NCBI GenBank assembly: GCA_018806985.1
Contig: JADANN010000439.1
Span: forward strand, 689,501-753,500
Direction: 5' to 3'
Source of the DNA: Angiostrongylus vasorum
Taxonomy: Eukaryota > Nematoda > Chromadorea > Rhabditida > Metastrongylidae
DNA length: 64,000 nt
Part shown: positions 32,948 through 44,900 of the stretch, piece by piece
Position numbering within the stretch: position 1 is the first letter of the stretch
Layout: every line of letters begins with the position of its first letter
The notes under the pieces: model-generated
The model's database searches: none
What the model was told of the DNA's origin: nothing
What the model saw: the letters and a program-made list of their open reading frames with translations, nothing else
Program-made: the position numbers and the translations under genes

Positions 32948-35900
32948 ATGTCAAGTACTATATCCAGAGAGCGGAGTAAAGGAAAACCGTACAATCAAGG
33001 TGAGTGGTCGGTTTTGTCATTAACCACCTTATCAACTCGATTTACTGTTTGTACGGCCTTTGCCATAAAAGAGTTTCCTCCATGCGGGATTGGACTGCAG
33101 AACTTCTGTTTACAAGACAGATGCTCGGCCACTGAGCTATAGAGGCTTCTAGGGTACCTTAACAACGATTTTTAATGTTCTAGATGCTTTAAACGCCGTC
33201 TCAAATCATCATGCTGGTGCGGCTTCAGTACCATTGGGTGCTCCTCAGCCCTCATTCGCAACTCCTACAATTCAGAATGTGCCTGCTGCACCGCAACAGG
33301 AATACGATATGACAAGCCCCACGTGAGTGTTATATAACTTGGTTGCGAATTTCTATGTGTTAGATTTATCTGTCCAGCGATTTTTTCTTCCAGAATGCGG
33401 CTGCCGGTGGGCACAACAATTCATCCGATGGGATACGGTATGTCGTTTCTGCAGCACGGCGGCCATTACGTGGCGAGGCCAGGCAATGGTCAGATTAATG
33501 TAAAGCACACACCTCCATTGTGGGGTGCCTATAAAGGCGTTACGTTATAGATCTACGATATATGGATTTTCTAATCCATAAATAGTAAAATTGAAGAAGG
33601 ACATCATCATTGTATAGGACATTATCTATATATACTGCGATGTTCATCTTGCCTTTCTTAGCGCCACCAACGCACTTGCGAGCTCAACCGCCGCAGCAGT
33701 ACTATCAGCCACAGCAGATGTTTGTACAACAACAGTTGTAAGTTTGTGCTACTTCAGTACTCTACTCATCACTGGACGTTTCCAAACAATGTTTGATACC
33801 CAATGAACCGATATTGATTATTACGTTTCGATGTATCCAGTTAGTTGTATTACTGGATGCTGAAAAACCATAGCACATGGTTAATGACCTTCCCGCCAAT
33901 CATACTCATGAGCACTTTGCAGAGTAAACTGCATCGATTTTTTGAACCATTTCGCTGAGTAGCACATCTCAGGAAGTGCGGCTGTTCAAGTCACTTTTTC
34001 TTTCTTGTTTCAGTATTTATCGTATATATATAGGGACGTTCTTACTTCTACTGACGTCAGTAGTGATTGACATTTAGTGAATTGTGTAATCTTATGAAAC
34101 GTATGAAACTGGCTGAGAGACTGGCGAAACGAAGGACCCGCATAGTGTGATGGTGAACGCGTTAGCACCGGAAAGGGTGTTCGATCTCCATCGCAGATAC
34201 ATACGATCCGGAGTTTTGCAAACATCTCAGCGTCATTCTGGTTATGTAGTTTCATGTTTCATGTTTGGGGATTTTTTCTCTGTAGAAGCTTATTACTTCA
34301 GTTCTTTCTACCAAATTTTTCGAACTAGCTAATCTCCGATTTTTGCGAAAGGCTGGTACTTTCCTCCCACGATGTGTACTAATGTGTGTCATAATGTACA
34401 GTGGCCGCTTAGGTTTTTTGTATCCTCACTTCTTGACTTAGCTGTTTGAAGTAGATCACTGTTATCTAAATATCTGTACCATTTTTTAGCTTCTCTGGAC
34501 CTCAATACTCACGACAACCTGGAATGGATTATGATCCACACACAACGGCTGTGAGCACTATGTATATGAGTCAGGAGATTTCGCATCCCACCCCCATTCA
34601 AATTCATCCGCCACCGCAGCCAGTACAACAACATCGGAACAAGAATATTCTTACCATACGAGATCCTAACACGAATCAAGTGGTTGATTTATGTGCAAGG
34701 AGCGAATCTGCGTCGGAAAATAGAAAAGATGAAGCTAAAGGTAGGCCAGATTATTGCGCCATCCATTTTAATGTCTCACCGTTAAGAGCCTTGTTGAAAT
34801 TCCGTTGGATAGTAGTTACCTCGCTGTTGTAAACAACTGTTAGGAACGCAGTAAATATTTATAAATAACTTCACATAACTTTGCATAGTTGTTTACTTAC
34901 TTGGATACTTGGACGGTCCGTCTTCACGAGCTGTGCGGACCCCAGCACATATACCATTCGTTCCTTTCTGTCGCAGTCGTAGTCTATGGTGGTGGTCTTG
35001 TTCGAACATGGTAGCGCTTGCGAGTCTCGTACCATGATCTGTGAAACAACTGCAGCTGCGGGTACAGCTGATTAACTTTGTTTACGAGCACGTCCGCCCA
35101 ACGTGTACTTGGTGGTCGTCCTGGGGGGACGTCTGCATGCTCTTGGAGTCCACTCTACTGTTCTTTTCGTCCACCTGTCGTTCGTTCTTCTCATTATGTG
35201 ACCAGCCCATCTATGTTTCGCTATCGATGTATATTCTCCTGAATCTGGAAGATGTGACAGATTTCGAAGGTCAGAGCTTCGCATTCCGGGTAGATATTGA
35301 GAGAGCCGGTTATATTTCAGAAGACATCGCACAAGCGCTCTGTGAGAAGTGAGAAGCATTCTTGAAGTAGTTAAAGTATCAACCCATGTCTCCGCAGCAC
35401 AACAGAGCGCTGGGAGGACCGTAGAATCGAAGAGATGAGCTCGAATTTTTGGGTCCTTCAGTTGGTCGGTGGCTTCTTTGAGAGGCCCGAATGCGGTCCA
35501 AACTGCTCTCCTTCTTCTATCTATTTCCTCCTTCACATTGTTTTCCATGTTCATTGATCGCCCGATGTATACTTACGAGGTGGTCTGTGCAATGAGAGAG
35601 CCATCCAATTCAATTTTTTCCGCCTTCGCACCGTGGGTTTTTTCATGAACTGAGTCTTCTTTCGATTTATGCGAAGTCCAGTGTTTTTCCCCGCTTCGTT
35701 GAGCTCGTTGACCATCATTTCTGCTTCGCTAGTACTTCTTGAGAAGATGACAATGTCGTCAGCAAAACAAAAGTTTAATAGGAATTTTCCATCAACACGT
35801 ATGCCTTTCTCATCCCAGTCGAGTGACTTCATTATCCACTGCAGTGCGGCACTGAACAGCTTTGCGATATCGTGTCGCCCTGTTGAACTCCTTTTCCTAT

Positions 35901-38900
35901 GGGTATGGTAAGAGGACGATGGAAAAGCTGTATTTTCGTAGTGCAGTTCCGATAACAGTGGCACAGAGTTCTTATGTAGGACGGGTCCACTCCTTGGTCG
36001 ACGAGCGCTGATAGGATTGCATTCGTTTCGACACTGTCAAACGCTTTTTTCATAGTGAGCAAAAGTTAGGACTACAGGCAAGTGGTATTCCCGACAAACT
36101 TCGATGACCCTGGGCACGGTTTGGATGTGGTCCATGCAGCAAAATCCTTTTCGAAATCCTGCTTGCTCGACTGGCTGCGCCTCATCCAATGTCCTTGATA
36201 TGCACAAGAGGATAATCTTCGTGAAGAGCTTGTAGAGTACAGACAACGATCATATGGGACGATAGTTACGAAGATTCCTTCGGTCTGCTTTCTTAGGCGG
36301 AATGACCGTGGGTGACGTCCTCCACGCTCTGGGATTTTTTTTCCTTTTAAAAGTAGGCTGTTACATGATTTGCGAGAAGTACGTGTAAATTGTGGCCTTC
36401 AGCTCTAAGGAAATCGGCGGTGACATTGTCTGGTCCTGGAGTTGTGCCTCTTTTCATGCTTTCTATCGCAACTCGAACCTTCGACGGAAGAATTCCAGGT
36501 GGTTTTTCTCCAGCGGGATATTAGGGGTCCGGGACGGGGATTGTGGAAGGGAAAAGGTTGGTGTAGAACGTTTCCGCTATTAATTCCGTATCATGGCGGA
36601 AACTTTTGACGATCCCATCTTCGTTCATCAGAGCTGACAGCGGAACATTATAATCACACAAGTCCGGACGGCATTTTTTCAGACTGCTTCTTTCTTCTGC
36701 TGCTTCCAGTAGTTTCTTCTGCTTGTGCCGTTATAGATCTTCCTGCAAAGCTATTCTGCGGCAGGTATATATTACTAGCCATGCCAAACTTGTTGCCTAG
36801 GATCAAGCTTCAGTTTCCTTCTCTTTTCGAGCAACTCCTTAGTAGTGATGGAGATGATCGCTGCATTTCGAATTTACTAATGTTTTTAAACTTTCCCATC
36901 CCCTACAAAAACGTTATACTGCGCAACATGTTCGGAATCTTCTGCTGAGGACGTTTATAACCAGTAAGTGGTGTTAGTTTAACTCATGTTGCAGATGAAA
37001 CATTACTGCTCGGAAGAATGGTGTGGGATATATGTGGACATATTATTGAAAAGGTTTTTTGTCTTCGCAAACCGTCTTCAGCTTTCCTAATGAGGGTGTT
37101 CTTTATATGGAAGATACACGTTGAATAATTGAATAGGTCAAGTTGGTCATGTTGGAAAGCGCGGAAATTCCGGGTTTTTTAGAGGCATGATGGTGTCGTA
37201 AGTAAAAATCACTAAAGTCTGTAGTATACCGAGATTGATTGTTTAGTGCTTGGAAAAAAAAGTATTACTTAACGTTCTACATCTAAAGTTGCGTTTTTTG
37301 AACTTTGCTGCAGAAAACTAGGGAACTCAGAGCAAAAAGAGAAGAAAAAGTCAGTCGTGAATGTCAAGCACCAGATGTTCGATGACACTACCAGGATGTG
37401 AGTCGTTTCTTTTTTCTGAAAGTACTGGCCCTATAACAGCTTCTAACTAGGAGGAGATGGGAAACTAAAATCCTCGATTGCACGACGTTGGATAATCTGG
37501 ACCCATGGGCTTGTTTCGCGGCTTGAGTATCCGCGAATTGATTTCATCTGCGAATGGAACGTAAATACAATTATCTGTTCATGTAGCGAATATGTTTGCA
37601 CATCTTTTTGGAGGTCCCGATCTAGTTCGCTTTGGCTTTTTGTGATCCACCCGGTTTTTCTCCTAAGTGTGTCGTCCTCGCTCCTCGTGGCGTCCCCACC
37701 GATATCTATTTCCGATACCTATTTCACTGTGCATCGAAGTTGGAATGTTCTTCCAAAATTACCAACTAGGAACACCAATATCAGTCGCTTTTTCCGCTGC
37801 ATAGCATAGAGATAGGAGAGTTGCATAAAATAGGTAAGATTAGGTCGGCATGTATAAGTCGGACCGCACCGTCTGCTTGCTTCCTACACAACTTGTTTTC
37901 TTGTATTGAATTCTCCTCTCAAGTCATAGTTATCCAAGTTGTTGTTTGTTCAGGGTATGTGTAACATGCGGTCTTGACCAGTGGTTAAGGTAAAATAATC
38001 TGGTCTCCTTTAAATCAGGCGTCCTTCATTGTCCATTTTTAAGCTATTTTGGACAAATTTTCATCAGTCAACGTACAAGTCTGTGTTTCACGTTTAGACT
38101 AAGGCAGAAACTAAACAAGCTTGTAACACATTTCTCAAGAATAAGCTTTTTTGTGGAATTTGTACTAAAGCAGGAGCACATGGATAAGTAAGCGACACAT
38201 TCGGATCACAAGTACTATATTTTCTACTTTCTTGAATCATTAAATTCAGTATTGATCTACTATGTTCTGTGTCGAATTTTTTATATTTTACGCATCGAAT
38301 TAATCTGCTGTTTTCGTAAAATTCTCTCTTTAGCTAGTTTTCTAAAGCTGCTAATGATTTCCTGAGAGCTAAAGTATCTGAGAAGTCGATAACTTGTGGA
38401 AGTGACTATGCATTTTTTGCTATGGGGGGTTTTTTATAAGATTTTATTACTCTTTAGTTCTCCTTATTTTTTTAATGGTCTTTTAATACTTTTTTTTCTC
38501 AGTTGTTGTTGTTTCATGGCAACATTCCTTGATTTCAGTGCCATAAAATGCAAAAAACCAAAAAATAACAGCAGTTTCGAGTTTAAGTAAGCACATCTGA
38601 TCTCGTAGTGGAATTAATTGCAATAGAGAAAGTTCAATGTTCATGCATGGATGCGGATATATATGCACACATCCGCATATACATGTATGTGCATACCGTA
38701 TATTCGAATATATGTGTATATACGTTCTAACTTTTGTAGGGCGAAAGGATGTAGACAAAAACGAGCAGAAAAAATCCGAAGTGATGAGGCAGTTTACCCG
38801 ACAACTTCAGGAGCGAAGTGAAATGGATCAAGCTGAAACGACTGCCACCGTTTCAAATTCAACGAAACCAAGTTCACCTACCGAAATGGCCGCATCTTGT

Positions 38901-41900
38901 AGTACTGCTCAAGAAGCGCCAAATGTGTCGACTGAAGCAACTGATCTAGTGAGCAGTTCTCCAGATCCTACTGATCAGTCTACGTACAAAGACACTTCAA
39001 GTATACCACCAGAAATAGAAGAAAATACTTCGGTTGAAAGATCGGATCCTCCTCTTACTGAAGAAGCATCGGTGATGGCATCCAGTGGTAATGCTGAGGT
39101 ATATAATTTCAGTTTTACTTTTGCATCTAACCCTGATAGTAGTGGCGCGTGTGGCGCAGTGGTCGGGGCGCCATGCAACACAGGTGGAATCGATCTTCGC
39201 GCCCATGGCCCACCAAGCCTTCTACCCCTCCGGGGGTCGGCAGATTGGTACCAGACTTGTCTGGGAGGATAGTAGCACTGGTTGGATACATCGGTAGCGC
39301 ACCACGAGTTGTTTTAAAGGCCAGATACGCATTCAATCACCTACAGACGAAAGTCGAATGTATGGCGCATCCCTTAGGAAATGATCAACGCTGAGAGCTT
39401 TATCCTTTTTTTATCTTTTTTTAATCCTGGTAGTCTATGAGTTTTGCCTTAAGTTCCATCTGAACAGGGTGTACCGCGAAAATTGATCGCTGTATTTGGC
39501 AACCGTTCCATAGTGCATATTTAATTATTAGGACAGTAACCTTTCTTTTTGTGAGTGCAACAGTAAAAGGAAATTACTGTTGTAGGCTTTCGCTGAGGAA
39601 GACGAAACTACACATATTTGTGCTGCATCGGATACCCCTATAGATGGTCAAGAACATAAAACAACATCAGACGTGTATGTTTTTTCTCCTAGTTCTTTTT
39701 GAAATGGAACAAGAGGATTTTTTGTGGAAAATTTCATTTCAATAGCCTAACGGGATTAATAAAGCATTGAATTCCTGTGAACTAGAGTTTTCCGTAAAAG
39801 GCTCGTCCCTAAATGTTGTTCCAGCATCTGGTCGCCGCGCATCGACTTTTCAAGGATGGACAGAGTCATTTCACAGGTCTTCTGTCCACATCAAGCATGC
39901 GTAGAAAAGAGTTTTTTGGCATCGGGGTTATTAAAAACATGTTCACCCTGTTGTCCCCACTTAGTATAAATGACTACGTAAGCTGCTTGTTGAATTAACC
40001 TGATTAAAACGGTATTCATGTATTCGTTTCTTTTAACGCACAATACCTCAGACTAGTTTCCCGACAACCAACGATAATTTCTCGATCTTGAGTAGTTTTG
40101 GGGTTCAGAAATTTACAGATTTATAGGAGGACATTTGTCCTCTCGTAGTCATCGCACGTGCAATTTTTTGTATAGTATCCTTTCAAATTTAATTATGTCG
40201 AGAATTAAAACTTTCAGAAATTCACAGCGAAGATTAAGTTCTTAGCATTTCTAATATAAGAGGACCATTGAAAACATGAACGATATGTAGAGGAAGACCA
40301 TTGTGCTGTGACTGAACCAATTCCCACTATTCATTTTCGTGTTCGAAATATGATCTTTGATGCAATGAAATCGAAGATTTGTTCAGAAGTTCCAGAAAAT
40401 CAATATTTTAGCCTGATAGGATGGTATAATGGTCTTGTGGTTAAAAAATCGGTGCGTTAAAACGATTTATTCCGGTTGATAAAAATAATGTGAGCTGAAA
40501 TATTTTTGCTTGAAGTTGAAAGTGGCCATCGTTTCCGCACTAGCTACATTGTACATAACACTACTGTGGCGATATATTTTAGTTATTCCCTTCCTACATT
40601 CATACGTTGTTCTAATAGTTTTTTATACAGTAGTACTGCTGAGACGGTAGCCCCAAGTACGAACGACCAAGGGTCCATTCTGGATGTGGAGGCAGAAGAG
40701 TCTTCAGTTGACGCTGTAGACACACCGGATGTTCCTACACCAGACACTGAAGAAGAAGAAAGGCGTAAGGCTGAGGTATCCATTCTTCATTTTGTCAGAC
40801 GTGTGCTGCTTATTGTGATTAGTGAAAAGTCCAAATTAAATAGTAAATCTTTACTTTTCTTAAGGAAGAAGAAGAGAGGAAAAGACAGCGTGAGGTTGAG
40901 CTTGAAGCTTTGTTGCATTCACTACTGGCTAATCCAACAGAAGTGGACAAAGAAAATTTGATTTATGGAAGGGCATTTCTCTATTGTGTTAGAGACCTTG
41001 AAAAAGTAATTTTTTAGCTAATTCTTGATAGTTGTTTCCAAATCTGAGAATAATAACTGTAAAGTTCCTCCTTATGCTGGAATACATTGGTGATATTTAG
41101 GAATGCAAACGTTGCCCGTGTCCTCTGAGTCAAGACAAGATCGTTAAACTTGGCATCGACTTAAATTCGATGCCCAAAGGAGGCGATAATAAGAAGCAAC
41201 ATAGTTTCATCCCTCCATGGGCGAATCAATCTCGACAATCCAACAAACCATCGAATCGACCGGTTTGTTATTTTCCGCAGTCATGTTCAATTTATATAAA
41301 TGAGTTGTAAAACAAGAAATAAAATGCATAGGTCGAATAAGAGTTGAATTTTAATGCAATACCCCTATTGTTCATATGAGGGATCTTAGTTCTCATGCCG
41401 TGACTTTTCAAACTTACTGGGTGTACTTGCGCGGGTTTCGTTGCAAATCGTTAACCTTCCCACTTGCTGATTCATCAAAGATATGAAATAATTTGTTTCT
41501 GACTCATGATATCCGAAAAAAGTTGTGTAGGCCCATCTATAGTTTTGCGAAACAATGAGCGAGTGAAATGTGTTTATGACTTCTACCTTGTTTTCTCTGT
41601 GTCGTATGTATTATACACATCTCGTTTTGCTTTATTAGTAAGTGTAACTGTGTTGAGTGATCATTTCTAATTTAGTATGGCGGTAGATTTTCTCACAACG
41701 ATCACAGAGGGGGGAAAGGAGGTGGGAACAAAAAGTTTCCTCCATCTGCTAGACCGTCTATTGAACGTAACATCGAAAGAGCTGTATCACTCCATAAGGC
41801 TGAAAATGCGTGGAAAGCGGAGAAGATCCGACCAGAAGATCTAGAAAAGGAAGAGGCTAGAACAAAGGCAAGTAGTTTATCGGTAATACTATGACGGAAA

Positions 41901-44900
41901 CTGGACTTGTTCAAAAGTGTATATTTGGTGCATTCAGCTTCTTCTCAAGAAAGTCCGTGCATTGATGAATAAGATCACACCTACTACGAAAGATGAGCTC
42001 ATTAAAGAGTTCTTGAACTACAACGTATCATCTAGTCCAGAGCAGTTAGCTGCTGTCATTAATATCATCTTCGATAAAGCCGTTGAAGAACCGAAGTTCT
42101 GCCCGATCTATGCCGAAGTTTGTAAGCAACAGGTCTGTGATGTTGAAAGTGGTAATGAATTAAAACTGTACGCCTAGCACTTTTGCGTCCAACGTTTTAA
42201 GCACATTCCCCTCATTAGTGACTACATTGACGTTATCGAACACTTTTTCCAGATGATTTACGTGCACTTTAAAATAACATGACATTGACATCATAGAATA
42301 GTGTTATTTTCTGGATTGTTGTTTTAGGTGGATAAAGAATTGAAAGAGAATTCGAAACTTTCTCTGTGTCGAAATGCACTTCTTAATCGTGCCCAAGAGA
42401 CATTTGTGAATAAGACATGGGAAGAAGAGCGAAATATTAAGGTATTATAAGTCATTGTCGTGTTTTTGAAACCCATCGTTTTGTTAACTTATATCTTTAA
42501 GCGCACTAATGTATTCACTTTACGTCTGCATACATTGTGTAATCACAAAATTGTTGTAGGTGAAGGCCATCGACGAGGAAGAAGACCCCAAGAAAAAACT
42601 TCAGTTACAAATTGAACTTCAAGAGGCCGATGACAAGTTTCGCCGAAGGAAATTCGGAAACATAACGTTTGTAATACTCGAGGAAAATAAGTATAAAAGT
42701 CTAATGCGTCGTTTTCTTGTTCAGCAGTCGCGAAGTTGTTAAACAGCATACGTTTACTTTCCATAGAAAAACATAATACAATACAATAGTGGCTGACGCC
42801 TCGGCAGTATCGCCTTTCAGAGCCTCGGAAGGGTATACTGATATACAATTTACTAGGGCCAAACGCTTTCAGTAGCACTTACACAAAGACGAAAAGATCG
42901 TCTCGAAAAAATTCGTCTTGCCAAAAAAATCGTCTTTCGTCTTTGTGTAAGTGTTATTGAAGCGTTTGGCCTAGTAAAGTGTATATCAGTATACCCTTCC
43001 AGGCTCTGAAGAGGGCGATACTGCCGAAACGTCAGCTACTGTTGTATTGTACTATGTTTTTCTATGGAAGTAAACGTATGCTGTTTAACAACCTCGCGAT
43101 TGCTGAACAAGAAAAACGACGCATTCATATTCCAATGCAGAGGGTAATAGAAAGTCGATCCTGAACTGTAAACTCAAAATATTGGTTCGTTAGAATATAA
43201 ATGTTCAGGTTCATTGGACAACTGTATCGACAAACACTTTTGTCCACGAAAATTGTTCAATGGTGCTTGTATGATCTTATTAATCATTCGCATCGAAATC
43301 CTGAGACAAAGAAACTTCCGGAACCACCTTTCGACGAGGTATTTGTAATTTTCCCATATTTTTAACTGATTGCTCAATATTTCATCTTTTTTTATCCTGC
43401 AAGGATCTGTTATATTGAGTACTTTATTGTTATAATCAATATGAATACAAAAACTCTGTTAACTACTAGTGAGTTCATCCCATGTTTACCATTTTGTGTG
43501 GCTATTGAAATAGCAACATCCTTGAAACTGTTTATTGTCTTAGTGTTCCAACACAGCATATGTTCATTTTTGAAATGCCCGCGTAATAATTAGTACTAGG
43601 TGTCATATCGTGCTATTTTACCAACTTCTACTAACTAGTTTGACTACACAGTACATGACAGTAAACTGTTTGATATCATATGGCACCGTTATTTTTTTGT
43701 AATTCCGTTTTTCACACCTTTACAGATACTAGTTGAACTTTAGCACAGTGACATAGAAAAGTTTCCGTTTACGTTATTTGGAAGTTCAGGAATCTCTGCA
43801 ATGTGCCATCCAGCTGATTGAAAACCTTGGGAAACAGCTGGATTCATTCACACAGGACTTCAACGGAAAGGAGTATCTCGATCAAACTCTTCAACATTTG
43901 GAGTGCGTATCGAATATGTGCAGCAACAAAATTAGGTAACTTTACTGTTCCTGGTTTATTTTAACTGTTTAACTCAATTTTTTTGAAACAGTTCCACTCC
44001 TATCTTGGTTTTAGGTTTATGGTAATGAACGTAATTGAATTGCGGCAAAATCGTTGGTTACCTCGAAAAGGAGTCGACCAGGGTCCCAAAAAGCTCGCAG
44101 ATATACATAATGATATAAAACGTGAGCAAATGGAGAACCAGTTGCAGAGGGACCAAGTAATACTTTTAACATTCCTTTTTTCTAAAATTTCCAGTTACGA
44201 GATAAACATTAAATTATAAATTGGAACCACAACACCTGGATTGCCTATGGTCCTCAAAACTGTCGAGTGAATCGATGGTAGTTTCCCTTCATGCTCGTTG
44301 CTTTTGCTTTAGCAACCTCCATTCATATGAGAGATACAAAGAACGTCGTACTATTCATGAGGGGGCGCATTGTTTTAATTTTATCTAGGCACGTAATTGG
44401 ACCACCATCACGAATTGTGTGAGTTTGAGCTGTGAGTGTGAGAAATTCTATTTGACCATAACTTGCAAGTTTTGCGCGAGTTGCCTTACAAAACGTTCCG
44501 AAATCAAGAGGTGTGAATCCTTGGAAGGATCTTCATCTTGCGACTACAGTTTTCTTAAGACGACGATTTTTTATATCATATGTTTGCTCTACACGACTTC
44601 CCGGATGAAGTTTTGAACGCCTTCACGGATGCCTTGCCAGTAGATGAACCCGTTAGTCTCATCACATTCCCAAAAGCACCATTTTTGTGTAAGACGCCGT
44701 TTGAGCATCAGTGAGCTTCAAAAGTACACAAGAAGTATTTACTTGAGGAATCAGAGTCTATTAGGCCTATCGTTTCGTTCCGTCCTCATTATACAACAGG
44801 TGCTTACATGACTGCTTTCGATCTGCTTCTAGTCATGTGAGTTCAAATACTTTTACGACTTGTTTCGACTTTTCGTTCATCGAAAGAAGTGCTCTGATTC

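Larger units (their letters stand above)
30327..33307 (+). repeat. right (ancestral) arm of the inverted duplication
   Basis: Mate of 22,578-25,563. Here the flanking exons of both genes continue correctly (MARCH exon 2 at 29.9 kb, ifg-1 exon 2 end and exons 3-25 beyond 33.3 kb), so this is the parental locus. The 4.8-kb spacer between arms holds MARCH exons 2-5. Confidence 0.95.
41676..44156 (+). other. ifg-1: ifg-1 exons 12-18: MIF4G (eIF4A/eIF3-binding) core
   Basis: Exon 12 ends with the AENAWKAEKIRPED linker. Exon 13 begins the HEAT-repeat domain (LLLKKVRALMNKITP, then INIIFDKAVEEPKFCPIYAE), exons 14-16 continue it (NALLNRAQETF, RRRKFGNITFIGQLY) and exon 18 ends it (FMVMNVIELRQNRW, DQGPKKLADIH). 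The order matches the MIF4G domain of eIF4G from other animals. The exon 12 donor is GC (AAAG-GCAAGT) if the family-like join ARTK-LLLKKVR is correct. A GT donor 15 bases on would add five residues. Confidence 0.9.

Noticed and set aside
33438..33550. Open continuation of ifg-1 exon 3 past the GTATGT donor (MSFLQHGGHYVARPGNGQ)
   Set aside because: Using the later GTAAAG donor would break the phase into exon 4; it could still be an alternative end, but the early donor keeps frame.
38396..38590. Open frame ending in CKKPKNNSSFEFK, a candidate ifg-1 exon
   Set aside because: The best acceptor and donor give a 48-bp exon that does not correct the phase between exons 6 and 7.
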